A DNA stretch of 32,942 nt, from the NCBI GenBank assembly GCA_902812365.1, contig CADDZC010000046.1, forward strand, positions 1 to 32,942, in the 5' to 3' direction. A program made the position numbers and the translations under genes. Positions within the stretch are counted from its first letter, which is position 1, and the number at the start of each line of letters is the position of its first letter. Below, piece after piece: positions 21,021 to 29,717 of the stretch. The stretch is from Acidobacteriota bacterium. GTDB lineage: Bacteria > Acidobacteriota > Terriglobia > UBA7540. The notes beneath the pieces were generated by a model. That model had not been told where the DNA came from and made no database searches. It was given only the letters and a program-made list of their open reading frames with translations.

Positions 21021-22717
21021 GCTCGGCGCGCCTCTATGACGTGATTGTGGTCGGCTCAGGCGCCGCCGGCGGCATCGCCGCCTACCGGCTGGCCACCGCG
21101 GGCCTTGACGTCCTGTGCCTCGAAGCCGGCCGGATGATTGATCCGGCTACCGACTTCTATACCCACAAGTTCCCCTACGAGTGGCCCTTCCGCGGCCAGG
21201 GCCAACCGGGGCGTTACGGCCACTTGCCGCAGGGTATGGAATGGAAGATCAAGGAGTGGACCGACCATCTTTATACGATCCCCGATGAAGACCCTTACGC
21301 GCTGGCGCCAGGAGCCAAGTTTACCTGGACGCGCCTGCGCGCCGTGGGCGGCCGGACGAACCTGTGGGGTCGCGGCTGCGACCGCTTCGGGCCGCTGGAT
21401 TTCAAGCCCAAGAGCCTCCAGGATGGCTGGGGCGAGGACTGGCCGATCAGCTATGAGGACGTCGAGCCCTATTACGATCGCGTCGAGCGGTTGATCGGGG
21501 TGGCGGGCGGCTCGGAAGGCGTTTACAACACGCCGTCGGGCCGGCACCTGCTGCCCCCGTTCCGCCCGCGCTGCGGCGAGATGCTGATTAAAAAGGGCGC
21601 GGCGAAGCTCGGCATCCCGGTGCTGCCCAAGCCGCTGGCTGTGCTCAGCCGACCTTATGATGGACGCCCGGCGTGCCACTACTGCGGAGCCTGCAACTGG
21701 GGCTGCGACGTCCGGGCCCGCCACAGCACCCTCGATGTGCTGATCCCCAAGCTGGCCGGACGGCGCAATTTCACGCTGCGGCCCGATTCGGTCGTCCACA
21801 CCGTCCTGATGGATCGCCACACGGGCAAGGCGCGGGGCGTCACCTACATCGACGCCCACAGCCGGCTCGAGTACGAAGCGCAGGGCCGGGCCGTGGTGCT
21901 GGCCGCTTCAATGATTGAGTCCATCCGCATCCTTTTCAACTCCCGCGACCGCGATGATCCGGACGGGCTCGCCAATTCGAGCGGCACGCTGGGCCGCTAC
22001 CTGATGGAGCACGTGGCCTTCAACAGCATCCCCGGATTCTTTCCTCAACTCGCCGGGCGCCCCACGACCAACGATGACGGCCCGGGGGAAGCCTGCCTCT
22101 ACATTCCCCGCTACCATTACGGAGAGCGCGGCCAGAAGAAGTACCTGCGGGGCTGGCGCTTCGACTTTTACACCGGCTGCGGCATGGGCCCGGGGCCGGG
22201 CGCCGAGCTGCCCGGCTTCGGATCCAGCTACAAGAGGAAGATCAAGGAGCTCTATCCGGCGGCGGTTGAAATCGGCGGTTACGGCGAAGGTCTGCCCTTC
22301 GAGTGGAATTACGTGGAGATCGATCCCGGCGGATTGCGCGACCGCTTCGGCATCCCCCAGGTTCGCTTCCACACCAGCGCCGAATACGAGCACGCGCTGG
22401 CCATCCAGGCCGAGATGTACGACCAGATGGAAGCCATCCTGAAGGCCTCGGGCGCCGAAATTCTGCCTTACCGGCGCGTGCCGCCGTATCCGCTGGGCAG
22501 CGTGACGCACGAAGCGGGAGGCGCCCGCATGGGCGACGATCCCCGCCGCTCGGTGCTCGACCGGTGGAATCGCTGCCACGACGTCAAGAACCTGCTGGTG
22601 GTCGATGCCGCCTGCTTCGTGAGCCATCCGGAAAAGCAGATCACCCATACGATTATGGCGCTCGCCGACCGGGCCAGCGATCACCTGGTGGAGGCCTTTC
22701 GTCGCGGCGAGGTGTGA
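21017..22717 (+). CDS. GMC-type FAD-dependent dehydrogenase, large subunit
   Basis: A 566-residue glucose-methanol-choline-family flavoprotein, probably the catalytic subunit of a gluconate/sorbitol/glucose-type dehydrogenase. The N-terminal dinucleotide fold is [32 protein letters not shown] (split into GxGxxG and the acidic E). [15 protein letters not shown] binds FAD, and [22 protein letters not shown] is a cysteine-rich patch. The C-terminal [15 protein letters not shown] and [22 protein letters not shown] carry the active-site histidines. It has no signal peptide. The next gene encodes a Tat-signal subunit 3, so the pair is likely folded in the cytoplasm and exported together. Electrons would go to a cytochrome subunit not found here. 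The substrate is unknown. Confidence 0.92.
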   Translation: MSSARLYDVIVVGSGAAGGIAAYRLATAGLDVLCLEAGRMIDPATDFYTHKFPYEWPFRGQGQPGRYGHLPQGMEWKIKEWTDHLYTIPDEDPYALAPGAKFTWTRLRAVGGRTNLWGRGCDRFGPLDFKPKSLQDGWGEDWPISYEDVEPYYDRVERLIGVAGGSEGVYNTPSGRHLLPPFRPRCGEMLIKKGAAKLGIPVLPKPLAVLSRPYDGRPACHYCGACNWGCDVRARHSTLDVLIPKLAGRRNFTLRPDSVVHTVLMDRHTGKARGVTYIDAHSRLEYEAQGRAVVLAASMIESIRILFNSRDRDDPDGLANSSGTLGRYLMEHVAFNSIPGFFPQLAGRPTTNDDGPGEACLYIPRYHYGERGQKKYLRGWRFDFYTGCGMGPGPGAELPGFGSSYKRKIKELYPAAVEIGGYGEGLPFEWNYVEIDPGGLRDRFGIPQVRFHTSAEYEHALAIQAEMYDQMEAILKASGAEILPYRRVPPYPLGSVTHEAGGARMGDDPRRSVLDRWNRCHDVKNLLVVDAACFVSHPEKQITHTIMALADRASDHLVEAFRRGEV

Positions 22718-22725
22718 GGAATCCC

Positions 22726-23337
22726 ATGGCGGAATCCGTCATCGGAAGACGGCGAAGTTTCAAGTACCTGGCCCTGTTGGCCTCGACCGCAGCGGGGCGG
22801 GATTTTCTTTCCGGGTGGCTGCCGGCCGCACCAGCCTCCCGCGAAGCAGCGGCGATGCCGGGCCTGGCCTCCCGAGCGCCCTACAGCCTGCGGTTCTTCC
22901 GGACGGAAGAATTTCGCGCCGTCGAGGCCCTCACCGAACTGGTGATCCCGACGGATGAGACGCCCGGGGCCAAGGAAGCCCGGGTGGCGGAATATATCGA
23001 TTTCGTGGTGGCGGCTGCCGCTGAATTCGAGCCCGAACTGCAGAAGGAATGGGCGGATGGCCTTGCGCTTCTGGACCGGTTGAGCCGCCAGCAGCACGCC
23101 CGGCCGTTCCCCGAACTGGCACGCCGCGAACAGGAGGAGTTGCTCAACGCGATGAGCGCTCCCGAGCGCGATCCGCAGGCGCGCCATCCCGGTTACGCCT
23201 TCTATCGGCGGGTGAAAGAGATGACCGTGGAGGGATTCTATTCCTCGCGGGTAGGCTTGTTGGACGTGCTCGGGTACAAGGGCTTGACCTTCTTGAGCGA
23301 GTTCCCCGGCTGTACCCATCCGGAGCATCAGGCTTGA
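22726..23337 (+). CDS. gluconate 2-dehydrogenase subunit 3-like protein, Tat-exported
   Basis: A 203-residue partner subunit (Gluconate_2-dh3 family, PF13618). The N-terminus IGRRRSFKYLALLASTAAG is a Tat signal: two arginines followed by Ser-Phe-Lys and a modest hydrophobic run. The body has FFRTEEFRAVEALTELVIPTDETPGAKEARVAEYIDFVV, the family pattern, and GFYSSRVGLLDVLGYKG near the end. Such small subunits carry the FAD-dehydrogenase across the membrane and are needed for its assembly. It starts eight bases after the GMC gene with GAGGA upstream. Between it and the next gene is a perfect hairpin. Missing is the cytochrome c third subunit, which may be elsewhere or replaced by a quinone route. 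Confidence 0.9.
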   Translation: MAESVIGRRRSFKYLALLASTAAGRDFLSGWLPAAPASREAAAMPGLASRAPYSLRFFRTEEFRAVEALTELVIPTDETPGAKEARVAEYIDFVVAAAAEFEPELQKEWADGLALLDRLSRQQHARPFPELARREQEELLNAMSAPERDPQARHPGYAFYRRVKEMTVEGFYSSRVGLLDVLGYKGLTFLSEFPGCTHPEHQA

Positions 23338-23342
23338 ACCAA

Positions 23343-23361
23343 CCGCCGGGCACTCCGGCGG
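23343..23361 (+). other. intercistronic hairpin before the ceramidase-like gene
   Basis: CCGCCGG (23343-23349) pairs perfectly with CCGGCGG (23355-23361) around a five-base loop. It ends one base before the strong Shine-Dalgarno AGGAGGG (23363-23369) of the next gene. It has no T-run. It could tune messenger stability between the two genes. Confidence 0.45.
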
Positions 23362-23373
23362 CAGGAGGGTGTC

Positions 23374-24744
23374 ATGTTACGACGGCTTGGCGGAATTCTG
23401 GTACCGATCCTGCTGCTCGCCTCCGCCGCCTCCGGCGCGGACCTGAAGGCGGGCGTGGCCAAGGTTGACATCACCCCGCCGCCCGGACTCCCCATGTGGG
23501 GATACTTCGACCGCCGGAAGCCCTCCGAAGGCACGCTCGACCCGCTTTACGCGCGCATCCTGGTGCTCGAGACGGATCAGACCCGTTTCGCGCTGGTCAC
23601 CCTCGATCTGGGACGCCCGTTCGGACCGTCCTCGATCGACCGCATCCGCGAGGCGGCGCAAAAATCTAGCGGCATCTCCCACCTGCTGATCACCGCCTCC
23701 CACACCCACGCGGGGCCGGTGATCCTGGATGAGTACCCGCCCGGCCAGACACCGGCCTGGCAAACCGCAGCGGAGGAAAAAATCGAAAAGGCGATTGAGG
23801 AAGCGCATACGCGGGCCCAGCCGGCCCGGCTCGGCACCGGCTACGGCGTCGCCTACATCGGCTACAACCGCATTCGCGTCAATCCCGACGGCTCGGTGAC
23901 GATGTTCTGGACGAACCCGACCCAGGTGCCCACCGCGCCCGTCGATCCCACCGTCGCCGTGCTGCGGGTCGACACGGCCGAGGGCCGGCCCCTGGCCGTT
24001 CTGGTGAATTACGCCTGTCACGCCGTCATCTTCGGGCCCGACAATCTCCAGTACTCGGCCGACTTTCCGGGCGTCATGACCCGGACGGTGGAGGAGGCTT
24101 TTCAGAAGGCCGGCCGGGGAGAGCCGCTGTGCTTTTTCCTGCAGGGTGCCCCGGGCGACATCAATCCCTACAACGCCACCACGCCGATGAAGGAGGACGC
24201 CATCAAGTATCGCGACTGGACGGGCGAGACCCTGGGCAACGCGGCGACCCGCGTGGCCGCAGACATCCACCCGACGGCCGACCCGGCACCCAGCCTCCAG
24301 ATCGACGAGGATCGGCTACCGTTCCGCCTGCGCTGGGACCCGGCCAAGCTCCGCGAGGGATTGCTCCGCTCGTATGGAGCCGATATCTTCAAAAACTTCG
24401 CTCCCGCCATCCGCCCCGAGTACCAACTGCCGGTCACCACCGTTCTGCTCAACCGCCGGATCGCGTTGATGACCATGCCCGGCGAGCCGTTCGTCGAGTT
24501 TCAAATGAGCTGGCGGGCCCGCTGCCCGGTGCCGGACGCTTTCTTTCTCGGGTACGCCGGCGGGTATTACGGCTATTTCCCCACCCTGCTGGCCGCCACG
24601 CGCGGCGGTTATGGGGCGGCCAGCGCCACGACGTGGGTCGAGGTGGGGGCCGGCGAGCGGATGGTGGATCACGCTCTGGTGCGCGTCTACGAGATGCTGG
24701 GCCGCCTCAGCGATGAACCGGAAGACCTGCGCAAGCCGCAGTAA
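23374..24744 (+). CDS. exported neutral/alkaline ceramidase N-domain-like hydrolase
   Basis: A 456-residue protein with a signal peptide (residues 1-21, LGGILVPILLLASAASG). The rest matches the N-terminal domain of neutral/alkaline non-lysosomal ceramidases (PF04734): AGVAKVDITPPPGLPMWGYF, then SHTHAGPVI (zinc histidines) and VNYACHAVIFGPDN, then LQGAPGDINPYNAT. True ceramidases are about 650-700 residues and have a catalytic serine in GDVSPN; here the equivalent position (residue 264) is asparagine, and the C-terminal Ig-like domain is absent. It may therefore act on a different amide or ester, or use another mechanism. The gene follows the oxidoreductase pair in the same operon, which suggests carbohydrate- or lipid-derived substrates but does not prove it. 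Confidence 0.85.
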   Translation: MLRRLGGILVPILLLASAASGADLKAGVAKVDITPPPGLPMWGYFDRRKPSEGTLDPLYARILVLETDQTRFALVTLDLGRPFGPSSIDRIREAAQKSSGISHLLITASHTHAGPVILDEYPPGQTPAWQTAAEEKIEKAIEEAHTRAQPARLGTGYGVAYIGYNRIRVNPDGSVTMFWTNPTQVPTAPVDPTVAVLRVDTAEGRPLAVLVNYACHAVIFGPDNLQYSADFPGVMTRTVEEAFQKAGRGEPLCFFLQGAPGDINPYNATTPMKEDAIKYRDWTGETLGNAATRVAADIHPTADPAPSLQIDEDRLPFRLRWDPAKLREGLLRSYGADIFKNFAPAIRPEYQLPVTTVLLNRRIALMTMPGEPFVEFQMSWRARCPVPDAFFLGYAGGYYGYFPTLLAATRGGYGAASATTWVEVGAGERMVDHALVRVYEMLGRLSDEPEDLRKPQ

Positions 24745-24750
24745 ACAACC

Positions 24751-25671
24751 TCACAAACCCTTCGAGCGCAGAAACTCGCTCGCCACCCGGCGCACGTCGC
24801 GATGCTCGCCGTCAACCGCGTAATTCAGCCGGCGCATGTCAGCGTCGGAGATGAGGCCGGCCAAATCGTTCAGGGCGGCCAGCACCGCCGGATGCCGGGC
24901 AATGGCGTCGCCGCGCACGATGGGAACGGCTTCATAGGGGGGAAAGTAGTGGCGATCATCTTCGAGCAGGACCAAGTCGCGCGCCGCCAGCAGGCCGTCC
25001 GTGGAATTGCCGGCGACGAGATCGACTTGGTGATCGAGCAGGGCCCGGTAGAGCAGGCCGAGGTCCATGATGCGGGGCGGGCTCGCGAAGCTTAACCCGT
25101 ATGTTTTCACCAGCCCCTGGTAACCGTCGGGCCGCTCCATGAATTCGTAGCCAAACCCGGGGCGCCAACGGCGGGCGACGGGCACGGCCTGGGAAATCGT
25201 CCGCAGGTGCAGCCGCCGCGCATCGCCGCCGCGAATGACGATCGCAAAGGTGTTGTTAAAGCCGAGCGGCGGCCCCACTTCCAGGTGAAACCGCCGGGCG
25301 TATTCCGATTTCACCCGGGCGTAAACCTCCGCCGGGGAGCCGCGCGGCGGCTCTTTGAGAATGGCGGTCAGGGCCGTGCCCGTATACTCCACGTAGACGT
25401 CGATGCGACCAGCCAGGATGGCCTGGTGGCACAGATACGTGCCCGCCAGATAAAAGCGCCGCTCGACCGGCAGATGAATCCGCGCTTCGAGATGCTGGGC
25501 GAGCAGCTCCCCCAGGATGGCCTGCTCGGTGAAATTCTTGGAGCCCACGACAAGGCGGTCGCGGCGGGACGGCCCGCAAGCGGCGGCCAACAGAAGCCAG
25601 AGGACGACGGCGCGGCGGCGGAGGCGAGCCGGCCAACCTCTGGCGGGCCGCGCTGGGGAGAGCACGCTCAT
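24751..25671 (-). CDS. glycine betaine/choline-type ABC substrate-binding lipoprotein
   Basis: A 306-residue periplasmic binding protein of the OpuAC/OsmX-OpuCC class. The N-terminus has a basic stretch and lipobox ending in LLLAAAC (Cys32), so it is a lipoprotein. The mature part starts RLVVGSKNFTEQAILGELLAQHLEA, the fingerprint of this family, then IDVYVEYTGTALTAIL and VDLVAGNSTDGLL. Starts: ATG 25671 is chosen; a TTG at 25692 would give seven more residues. It ends just after the convergent ceramidase-like gene. Upstream, on the same strand, are the permease (now interrupted) and ATPase. Typical ligands are glycine betaine, choline, carnitine or proline betaine; the exact one is not visible. 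Confidence 0.9.
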   Translation of the reverse strand: MSVLSPARPARGWPARLRRRAVVLWLLLAAACGPSRRDRLVVGSKNFTEQAILGELLAQHLEARIHLPVERRFYLAGTYLCHQAILAGRIDVYVEYTGTALTAILKEPPRGSPAEVYARVKSEYARRFHLEVGPPLGFNNTFAIVIRGGDARRLHLRTISQAVPVARRWRPGFGYEFMERPDGYQGLVKTYGLSFASPPRIMDLGLLYRALLDHQVDLVAGNSTDGLLAARDLVLLEDDRHYFPPYEAVPIVRGDAIARHPAVLAALNDLAGLISDADMRRLNYAVDGEHRDVRRVASEFLRSKGL

Positions 25672-25698
25672 GACGAAGGCCCCGGGTAGCAACCCCGG

Positions 25699-26349
25699 CT
25701 AGGATGCCGGGCGCAACCGCCGCTCGACGGCTCCGAACAGAAAGTCCGCCAGCAGAGCCAGCAGAGCCGCCGGCACGGCGCCGGCCAGGATTACCGTGTT
25801 ATTAACCATCGAAAGGCCGCGGAAGATGAACTCTCCCAGCCCTCACGCCCCGATCGCCGCGGCGATCGTGGCCACCCCGACCGAGGTCACGGTGGCGACA
25901 CGAATGCCGGCCATGATCACTCCGGTGGCCAGGGGCAACTGCACCTGCCAGAGCAGTTGCGCATCAGTCATTCCCATGCCCCGCCCCGCTTCCACCACCG
26001 CCCGATCCACTCCGCTGATTCCCGCCGCCGTGTTGCGAATGATCGGCAGCAGAGCGTAAACCGTGAGGGCGAGGATGGCGAGGCGGCCGGCGCTTTCGCC
26101 GATCCAGGGGACCGGCATCAGCAGGCCGAACAGCGCGAGGCTGGGAATGGTCTGGGCGATATTGGCCCCGCCCAGGACAGGCTTGTTGAGCCCGGGGCGC
26201 CGGGTCAGCAGTACGCCCAGCGGAACTCCGATGGCGGCGGCCAGAAGTGTTGAGACGCCGACCAGCCACAGGTGTTCCCAGGTCAGCTCGAGCACCTCGG
26301 CCCGGTGGGTGAGGAAAAATTGAGCGAGATCGCGCAGTAGGGAGATCAT
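25699..26349 (-). pseudogene. ABC permease of the glycine betaine family, interrupted by an in-frame TGA
   Basis: The frame from the ATG at 26349 encodes 168 residues of a BPD_transp_1 permease (LTWEHLWLVGVSTLLAAAIGVPLGVLL; LGGANIAQTIPSLALFGLL; the EAA-like loop VEAGRGMGMTDAQLLWQVQLPLATGVIMAG). A TGA (25843-25845) then falls where relatives read IGAGGLG. After it the same frame continues for 47 residues (GLGEFIFRGLSMVNNTVILAGAVPAALLALLADFLFG) to a TAG at 25699. The downstream part is clearly the family C-terminus, so this is a single nonsense change (GGA to TGA) or a sequencing error. Loss of the last helix would most likely inactivate the importer. It overlaps the ATPase stop by four bases. 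No second permease gene is present. Confidence 0.87.
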
Positions 26350-27128
26350 GGCGTGTCCTCATCTGCCGCCGGCCAGCCGCCGGCGTGAAAAGCGGCGAGA
26401 TAGCGCCTGACGAGAGGGTGGGAGGATCGCAGGAACTCCGCCGGCGTATAGACGCCGGCCAGCCGCCCGCCCTCCAAAAGTCCGATGCGCGTGGCCAGAA
26501 ACAGGGCTTCGCGCAGGTCATGGGTCACGAAGACCACCGTCTTGGCCAGGCGCTGCTGAAGGCCTCGAAACTCCCGCTGCAGCTCCGCTCGAGTCATGGG
26601 ATCCAAGGCTCCGAAGGGCTCGTCCATCAGCAAAATCGGCGGATCGCCGGCCAAGGCGCGGGCCACACCCACGCGCTGCCGCTGCCCCCCGGACAACTCG
26701 CGGGGATAACGCGAGGCGAGCGCCGGCTCCAGCCCGACCAGACGGAGCAACTCGTCGACGCGCTCCTGAATTCTGGCGGGTGGCCAGGACTCGAGACGGG
26801 GCACCAATCCGACGTTCTGGGCCACGGTAAAATGAGAAAACAGCCCAACCTCCTGGATGACATAACCGATGGCGCGACGCAGGCGGATCGGGTCCCAGGC
26901 CAGCGTGGACCGGCCGAAGACCAAGACCTGGCCGCTGGTGGGCTCGAGGAGCCGGTTGACCAGTTTCAGCGTGGTCGTCTTGCCCGAACCGCTGCGGCCG
27001 AGCAACACCAGCGTCTCGCCCGGCCGGACGGCAAGGTTCAGATCATGAAGAAGGACCGGGCCGCCGCTTGGGCCATAGGCGACGCCGCGAAACTCGATGA
27101 GGCTCGAATCGCTAGCCGTCTCTGGCAT
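26346..27128 (-). CDS. ABC transporter ATP-binding protein, glycine betaine/proline type
   Basis: A 260-residue ATPase, first gene of the importer operon. Walker A GRSGSGKTTTLKLVN, Q-loop YVIQEVGLFSHFTVAQNV, signature LSGGQRQRVGVARAL, Walker B ILLMDEPFGALD and switch histidine VTHDLREAL are all intact, and IGYVIQEVGLF is typical of the OpuCA/ProV class. It lacks the C-terminal CBS pair found in OpuCA of about 380 residues, so osmotic gating by CBS domains is not expected. The ATG at 27128 is preceded by GGGGTGG; a GTG six codons upstream (27146) is possible. The 4-base overlap with the permease supports coupling. Its permease partner is interrupted, so it may be non-functional or use a permease elsewhere. 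Confidence 0.92.
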   Translation of the reverse strand: MPETASDSSLIEFRGVAYGPSGGPVLLHDLNLAVRPGETLVLLGRSGSGKTTTLKLVNRLLEPTSGQVLVFGRSTLAWDPIRLRRAIGYVIQEVGLFSHFTVAQNVGLVPRLESWPPARIQERVDELLRLVGLEPALASRYPRELSGGQRQRVGVARALAGDPPILLMDEPFGALDPMTRAELQREFRGLQQRLAKTVVFVTHDLREALFLATRIGLLEGGRLAGVYTPAEFLRSSHPLVRRYLAAFHAGGWPAADEDTP

Positions 27129-27240
27129 GGAGCCACCCCGGGGCACTCGACGGCGCCATATCCGGCCGTTCCTCTCCCGAGCCTGCCACTCTTGCCCGCG
27201 CGATCCGGGCTCCCATGCGGTTCGAGAGGATAGCGGGCGA

Positions 27241-27259
27241 GCCCCCTCGAGAGGGGGGC
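27241..27259. terminator. hairpin between the ABC operon and the MetX-like gene
   Basis: GCCCCCT (27241-27247) and AGGGGGG (27252-27258) form a strong 6-bp stem with a four-base loop, about 20 bases after the stop of the MetX-like hydrolase on the minus strand. No T-run. It is a likely transcription boundary. Confidence 0.4.
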
Positions 27260-27281
27260 CGGCCGGAAGGCGGCCGCGGCG

Positions 27282-28319
27282 CTAACGTTCGAGGAAGGCG
27301 GCGATGATCGCCGCCAGGTGCGGCTCCTCGCAGCCGAAGCTCAAGTGCCCGCAATCGGAATCGAGTTCCACCGCCGGCACTCCGAGCAGCCGGGCAAAGC
27401 TCATCGCCGGCCCCGGGTTCACCATGTGATCCTGAACGGCCACGACCGGCAACACCTTGGCGCGCACGGCCGCCGCCGCCTTCTCCATGGAGCCGCCGAA
27501 GGGGGCCGAGACATCGTTGGCCATCATGGCCTGCAACTGCCGGATCCAGTTGTTGGCGTCGAAGCTCTTCATCGCGTCTTGTTCGGTCTTGGAAAGAAAC
27601 GCCGAAAACGCCTCGCGGGTCGTGTGCGCGGCGACGTAATGGGGCGTGGTGAGGGCAAGCTGGTGAATGTCGGCCACGGTGCGCATGCCGGGCGCGGGCA
27701 CCGAGGCGTACTCGCCGCCCCTCCAGGCCGGGTCGGTCTCGATGGCGCGTTCTTCGGCCGTCCACAGCAGAAGATCGTACGAAGTCAGCCGTGGCGACCC
27801 GACAATCGGGACGGCTTTGTCCATGAACTCGGGATAGGAGACCATCCATTGGAAGGTTTGCATGCCGCCCATGGAAATACCCATGACCGCCCGGACGTGG
27901 TCCAGGTGGAGCACCTGGGTGGCCAAGGCGTGCTCGGCGTTAACCATGTCGCGAATGGTGAAGCGCGGGAAACGCATGCGGGGCTGCTCCGGACTGTTCG
28001 AGGGCGATGACGACACGCCGTCGCCGAGGGCGTCGATCAGCACCACATAGTACGCGGACGAATCCACCAGCTTGCCGGACCCCACCTCGCTGAGCAGCGA
28101 TTCCGTGGTGCCGGTAAACCAGGTCGGAAACAGGATGGCGTTGGAACGGGCAGGGTTGAGCGTGCCGAGCGTCCGGTATCCGAGCTTGCAATCGCGGATG
28201 ACTTGGCCGCTTTCCAGCCTGAAGTCGCCGAGCGAGGCGAGCCGCTGCTCCTGAGCCGCCAGCGCGCCGGCGAGCAACGCCGTGGCGAGCGCCGCCAACG
28301 TCAACCGCTTCATCACCAT
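27282..28319 (-). CDS. exported alpha/beta hydrolase, homoserine O-acetyltransferase-like
   Basis: A 345-residue alpha/beta hydrolase with a signal peptide (KRLTLAALATALLAGALAAQ). The nucleophile elbow is GISMGGMQ (serine near residue 149). The acid residue is in VAVQDHMVNP (about 297) and the histidine in CGHLSFG (about 325). The pattern and the DALGDGVSSSPSNSP loop resemble MetX homoserine O-acetyltransferase, but the signal peptide and absent methionine genes argue against that job. Many exported MetX-like proteins occur in Acidobacteria with unknown substrates. GGAGG precedes the ATG at 28319; ATG 28313 is almost as good. It follows the SMP-30-like gene with a 114-base gap and may be co-transcribed with it. 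Confidence 0.85.
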   Translation of the reverse strand: MVMKRLTLAALATALLAGALAAQEQRLASLGDFRLESGQVIRDCKLGYRTLGTLNPARSNAILFPTWFTGTTESLLSEVGSGKLVDSSAYYVVLIDALGDGVSSSPSNSPEQPRMRFPRFTIRDMVNAEHALATQVLHLDHVRAVMGISMGGMQTFQWMVSYPEFMDKAVPIVGSPRLTSYDLLLWTAEERAIETDPAWRGGEYASVPAPGMRTVADIHQLALTTPHYVAAHTTREAFSAFLSKTEQDAMKSFDANNWIRQLQAMMANDVSAPFGGSMEKAAAAVRAKVLPVVAVQDHMVNPGPAMSFARLLGVPAVELDSDCGHLSFGCEEPHLAAIIAAFLER

Positions 28320-28433
28320 AATTCCTCCGGCCGCTGCGAAGTCTTCCCCGAACCCGTTCAACCTCTGCCCCCGGAGTCTATGCGGATCGCCCCCAAGCGC
28401 CGCGGTCAGACGCCCCGCTCCCGGCAGCACCTC

Positions 28434-29516
28434 TCACGGCCGGACGCCCGGAACCTTGACCCGCACGCGATAAAGGCTGGTGCTGGCGGTAATGTACAGG
28501 CTCTTGGCGTCGGCATCGCCCCAATTGCAGTTCGCCATCCGTTCGGGCAATTTAATCGTTCCCAGGTGCCGACCGGCGGGCGAAAAAATCCACACGCCCC
28601 CCGGACCGGCACCGTAGAGGTTGCCCTTCCGGTCCACCTTGATGCCGTCCGGCCCTCCTTCGGCGGTGTCGGAAGTGGCATCAAAGAAAACCTGGCCATT
28701 GACCACGGTTCCGTCGCGCTTCACATCGTAGCGCATCCAAACCTTGTGTTGGGGGTCGGAAACGGCAATGTACAGGTATTTCTCATCGGGTGAAAAGGCG
28801 ATCCCGTTGGGACGCGTGAGGTCTCGAATCAGCAAGTCGAGCTTCTGCGGGTCGGGGGGAGCACCGGCCGGGTGGCGAACGGCGTCGCGGAGGCGGAAGA
28901 CGCCGTTAAAGGGCAGCTCCTTCTTCGGGTCGTCGTCTCCTTGAGTTTCCAGGCCATAGGGCGGGTCGGTGAAATAAAGCGAGCCGTCGGATTTGTAAAC
29001 CAAGTCGTTGGGACTGTTCAGCCGCCGGCCGTGATAACGGTCGGCCAGGACGGTCAGGCGGGCGCCCGGGGCCAGCGATTCGAGCCGCCAAACGTTGCGG
29101 CGCGCGTGACCGGCCACCGTGAGCCGCCCCAGTCGGTCCAGGGTCATGCCGTTCGACCCTGGCTCGGGACCCTTGAACGGCTCGCGGCCCGTGTAGCCGC
29201 TCGGCTGCATGAAGACGGTTAGCGAGCCCGCGGGAGTCCACTTCAGGATCCGATTATTGGGGATATCAGCAAACAGCAGATAGCCCTGGTGAATCCACAC
29301 CGGGCCTTCCGTCCATTTGCAATCATCGGCGAGCTTCTCAACTCTGGCGTTCGGCGACAGGATGGCATCCAGCCCGGGGTCGAGCTTCACGATCTCGCCC
29401 ACCTCGGCGTCTGGCGGGCTGGCGCCGAGCCGGCCCGCCGCAAGCGCGAACCCGATCGCCGCCAGCGCCAGCGCTCCGATGGCCGCGCTCCGTTTCAAGC
29501 TGATGAATGACTTCAT
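28434..29516 (-). CDS. exported SMP-30/gluconolactonase-like protein
   Basis: A 360-residue six-bladed beta-propeller of the SMP-30/gluconolactonase/LRE family (PF08450), behind a signal or anchor segment (KRSAAIGALALAAIGFALAAG). Diagnostic strands are WTEGPVWIHQGYLLFADIPNNRI, GSNGMTLDRLGRLTVAGHARR, RLNSPNDLVYKSDGSLYFTDPPYG and TRPNGIAFSPDEKYLYIAVSD. Conserved Glu, Asn and Asp positions for the divalent metal site appear in these strands. Likely activity: hydrolysis of a sugar-lactone or similar ester outside the cytoplasm. Nearby are a MetX-like hydrolase downstream and a divergent C45 Ntn-hydrolase. The ATG at 29516 has a GGGGAGG about 12 bases upstream. No signal suggests truncation. Confidence 0.9.
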   Translation of the reverse strand: MKSFISLKRSAAIGALALAAIGFALAAGRLGASPPDAEVGEIVKLDPGLDAILSPNARVEKLADDCKWTEGPVWIHQGYLLFADIPNNRILKWTPAGSLTVFMQPSGYTGREPFKGPEPGSNGMTLDRLGRLTVAGHARRNVWRLESLAPGARLTVLADRYHGRRLNSPNDLVYKSDGSLYFTDPPYGLETQGDDDPKKELPFNGVFRLRDAVRHPAGAPPDPQKLDLLIRDLTRPNGIAFSPDEKYLYIAVSDPQHKVWMRYDVKRDGTVVNGQVFFDATSDTAEGGPDGIKVDRKGNLYGAGPGGVWIFSPAGRHLGTIKLPERMANCNWGDADAKSLYITASTSLYRVRVKVPGVRP

Positions 29517-29599
29517 GACGGCTGTTTCCTCCCCGCCAACCTGCGCCTTGGGGCAATCTTCCGCGGGGGCGGTTCCTCGCCCACCGCGCTCGGCTCACG

Positions 29600-29629
29600 A
29601 TTAGTACGGCGCAAGGCGGCACGTGTCAA
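29600..29629 (-). promoter_or_regulatory. promoter of the SMP-30-like gene
   Basis: Minus strand: perfect TTGACA (29624-29629) and TACTAA(T) (29606 down to 29600-29601), 17 bases apart. The -35 lies next to a CACGTG palindrome. Transcription would start about 75-80 bases before the ATG. Confidence 0.45.
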
Positions 29630-29663
29630 GCAGATTTTCATTATGGCCGGCCCCGAAAACCGA

Positions 29664-29691
29664 TTGACGCCGGCGCCAGCTCGCTTACAAT
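29664..29691 (+). promoter_or_regulatory. promoter of the C45 hydrolase gene
   Basis: TTGACG (29664-29669) and TACAAT (29686-29691) separated by 16 bases: five of six matches at both boxes. The start would be at about 29698, a very short leader, just before the Shine-Dalgarno at 29703. Confidence 0.6.
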
Positions 29692-29717
29692 GCTTCTGGT
29701 AAAAGGAGATGGTGGTG

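Noticed and set aside
25843-25845. Selenocysteine or genome-wide TGA recoding in the permease
   Set aside because: Position is a conserved glycine, not cysteine; no SECIS-like hairpin was evident, and TGA ends several intact genes here.
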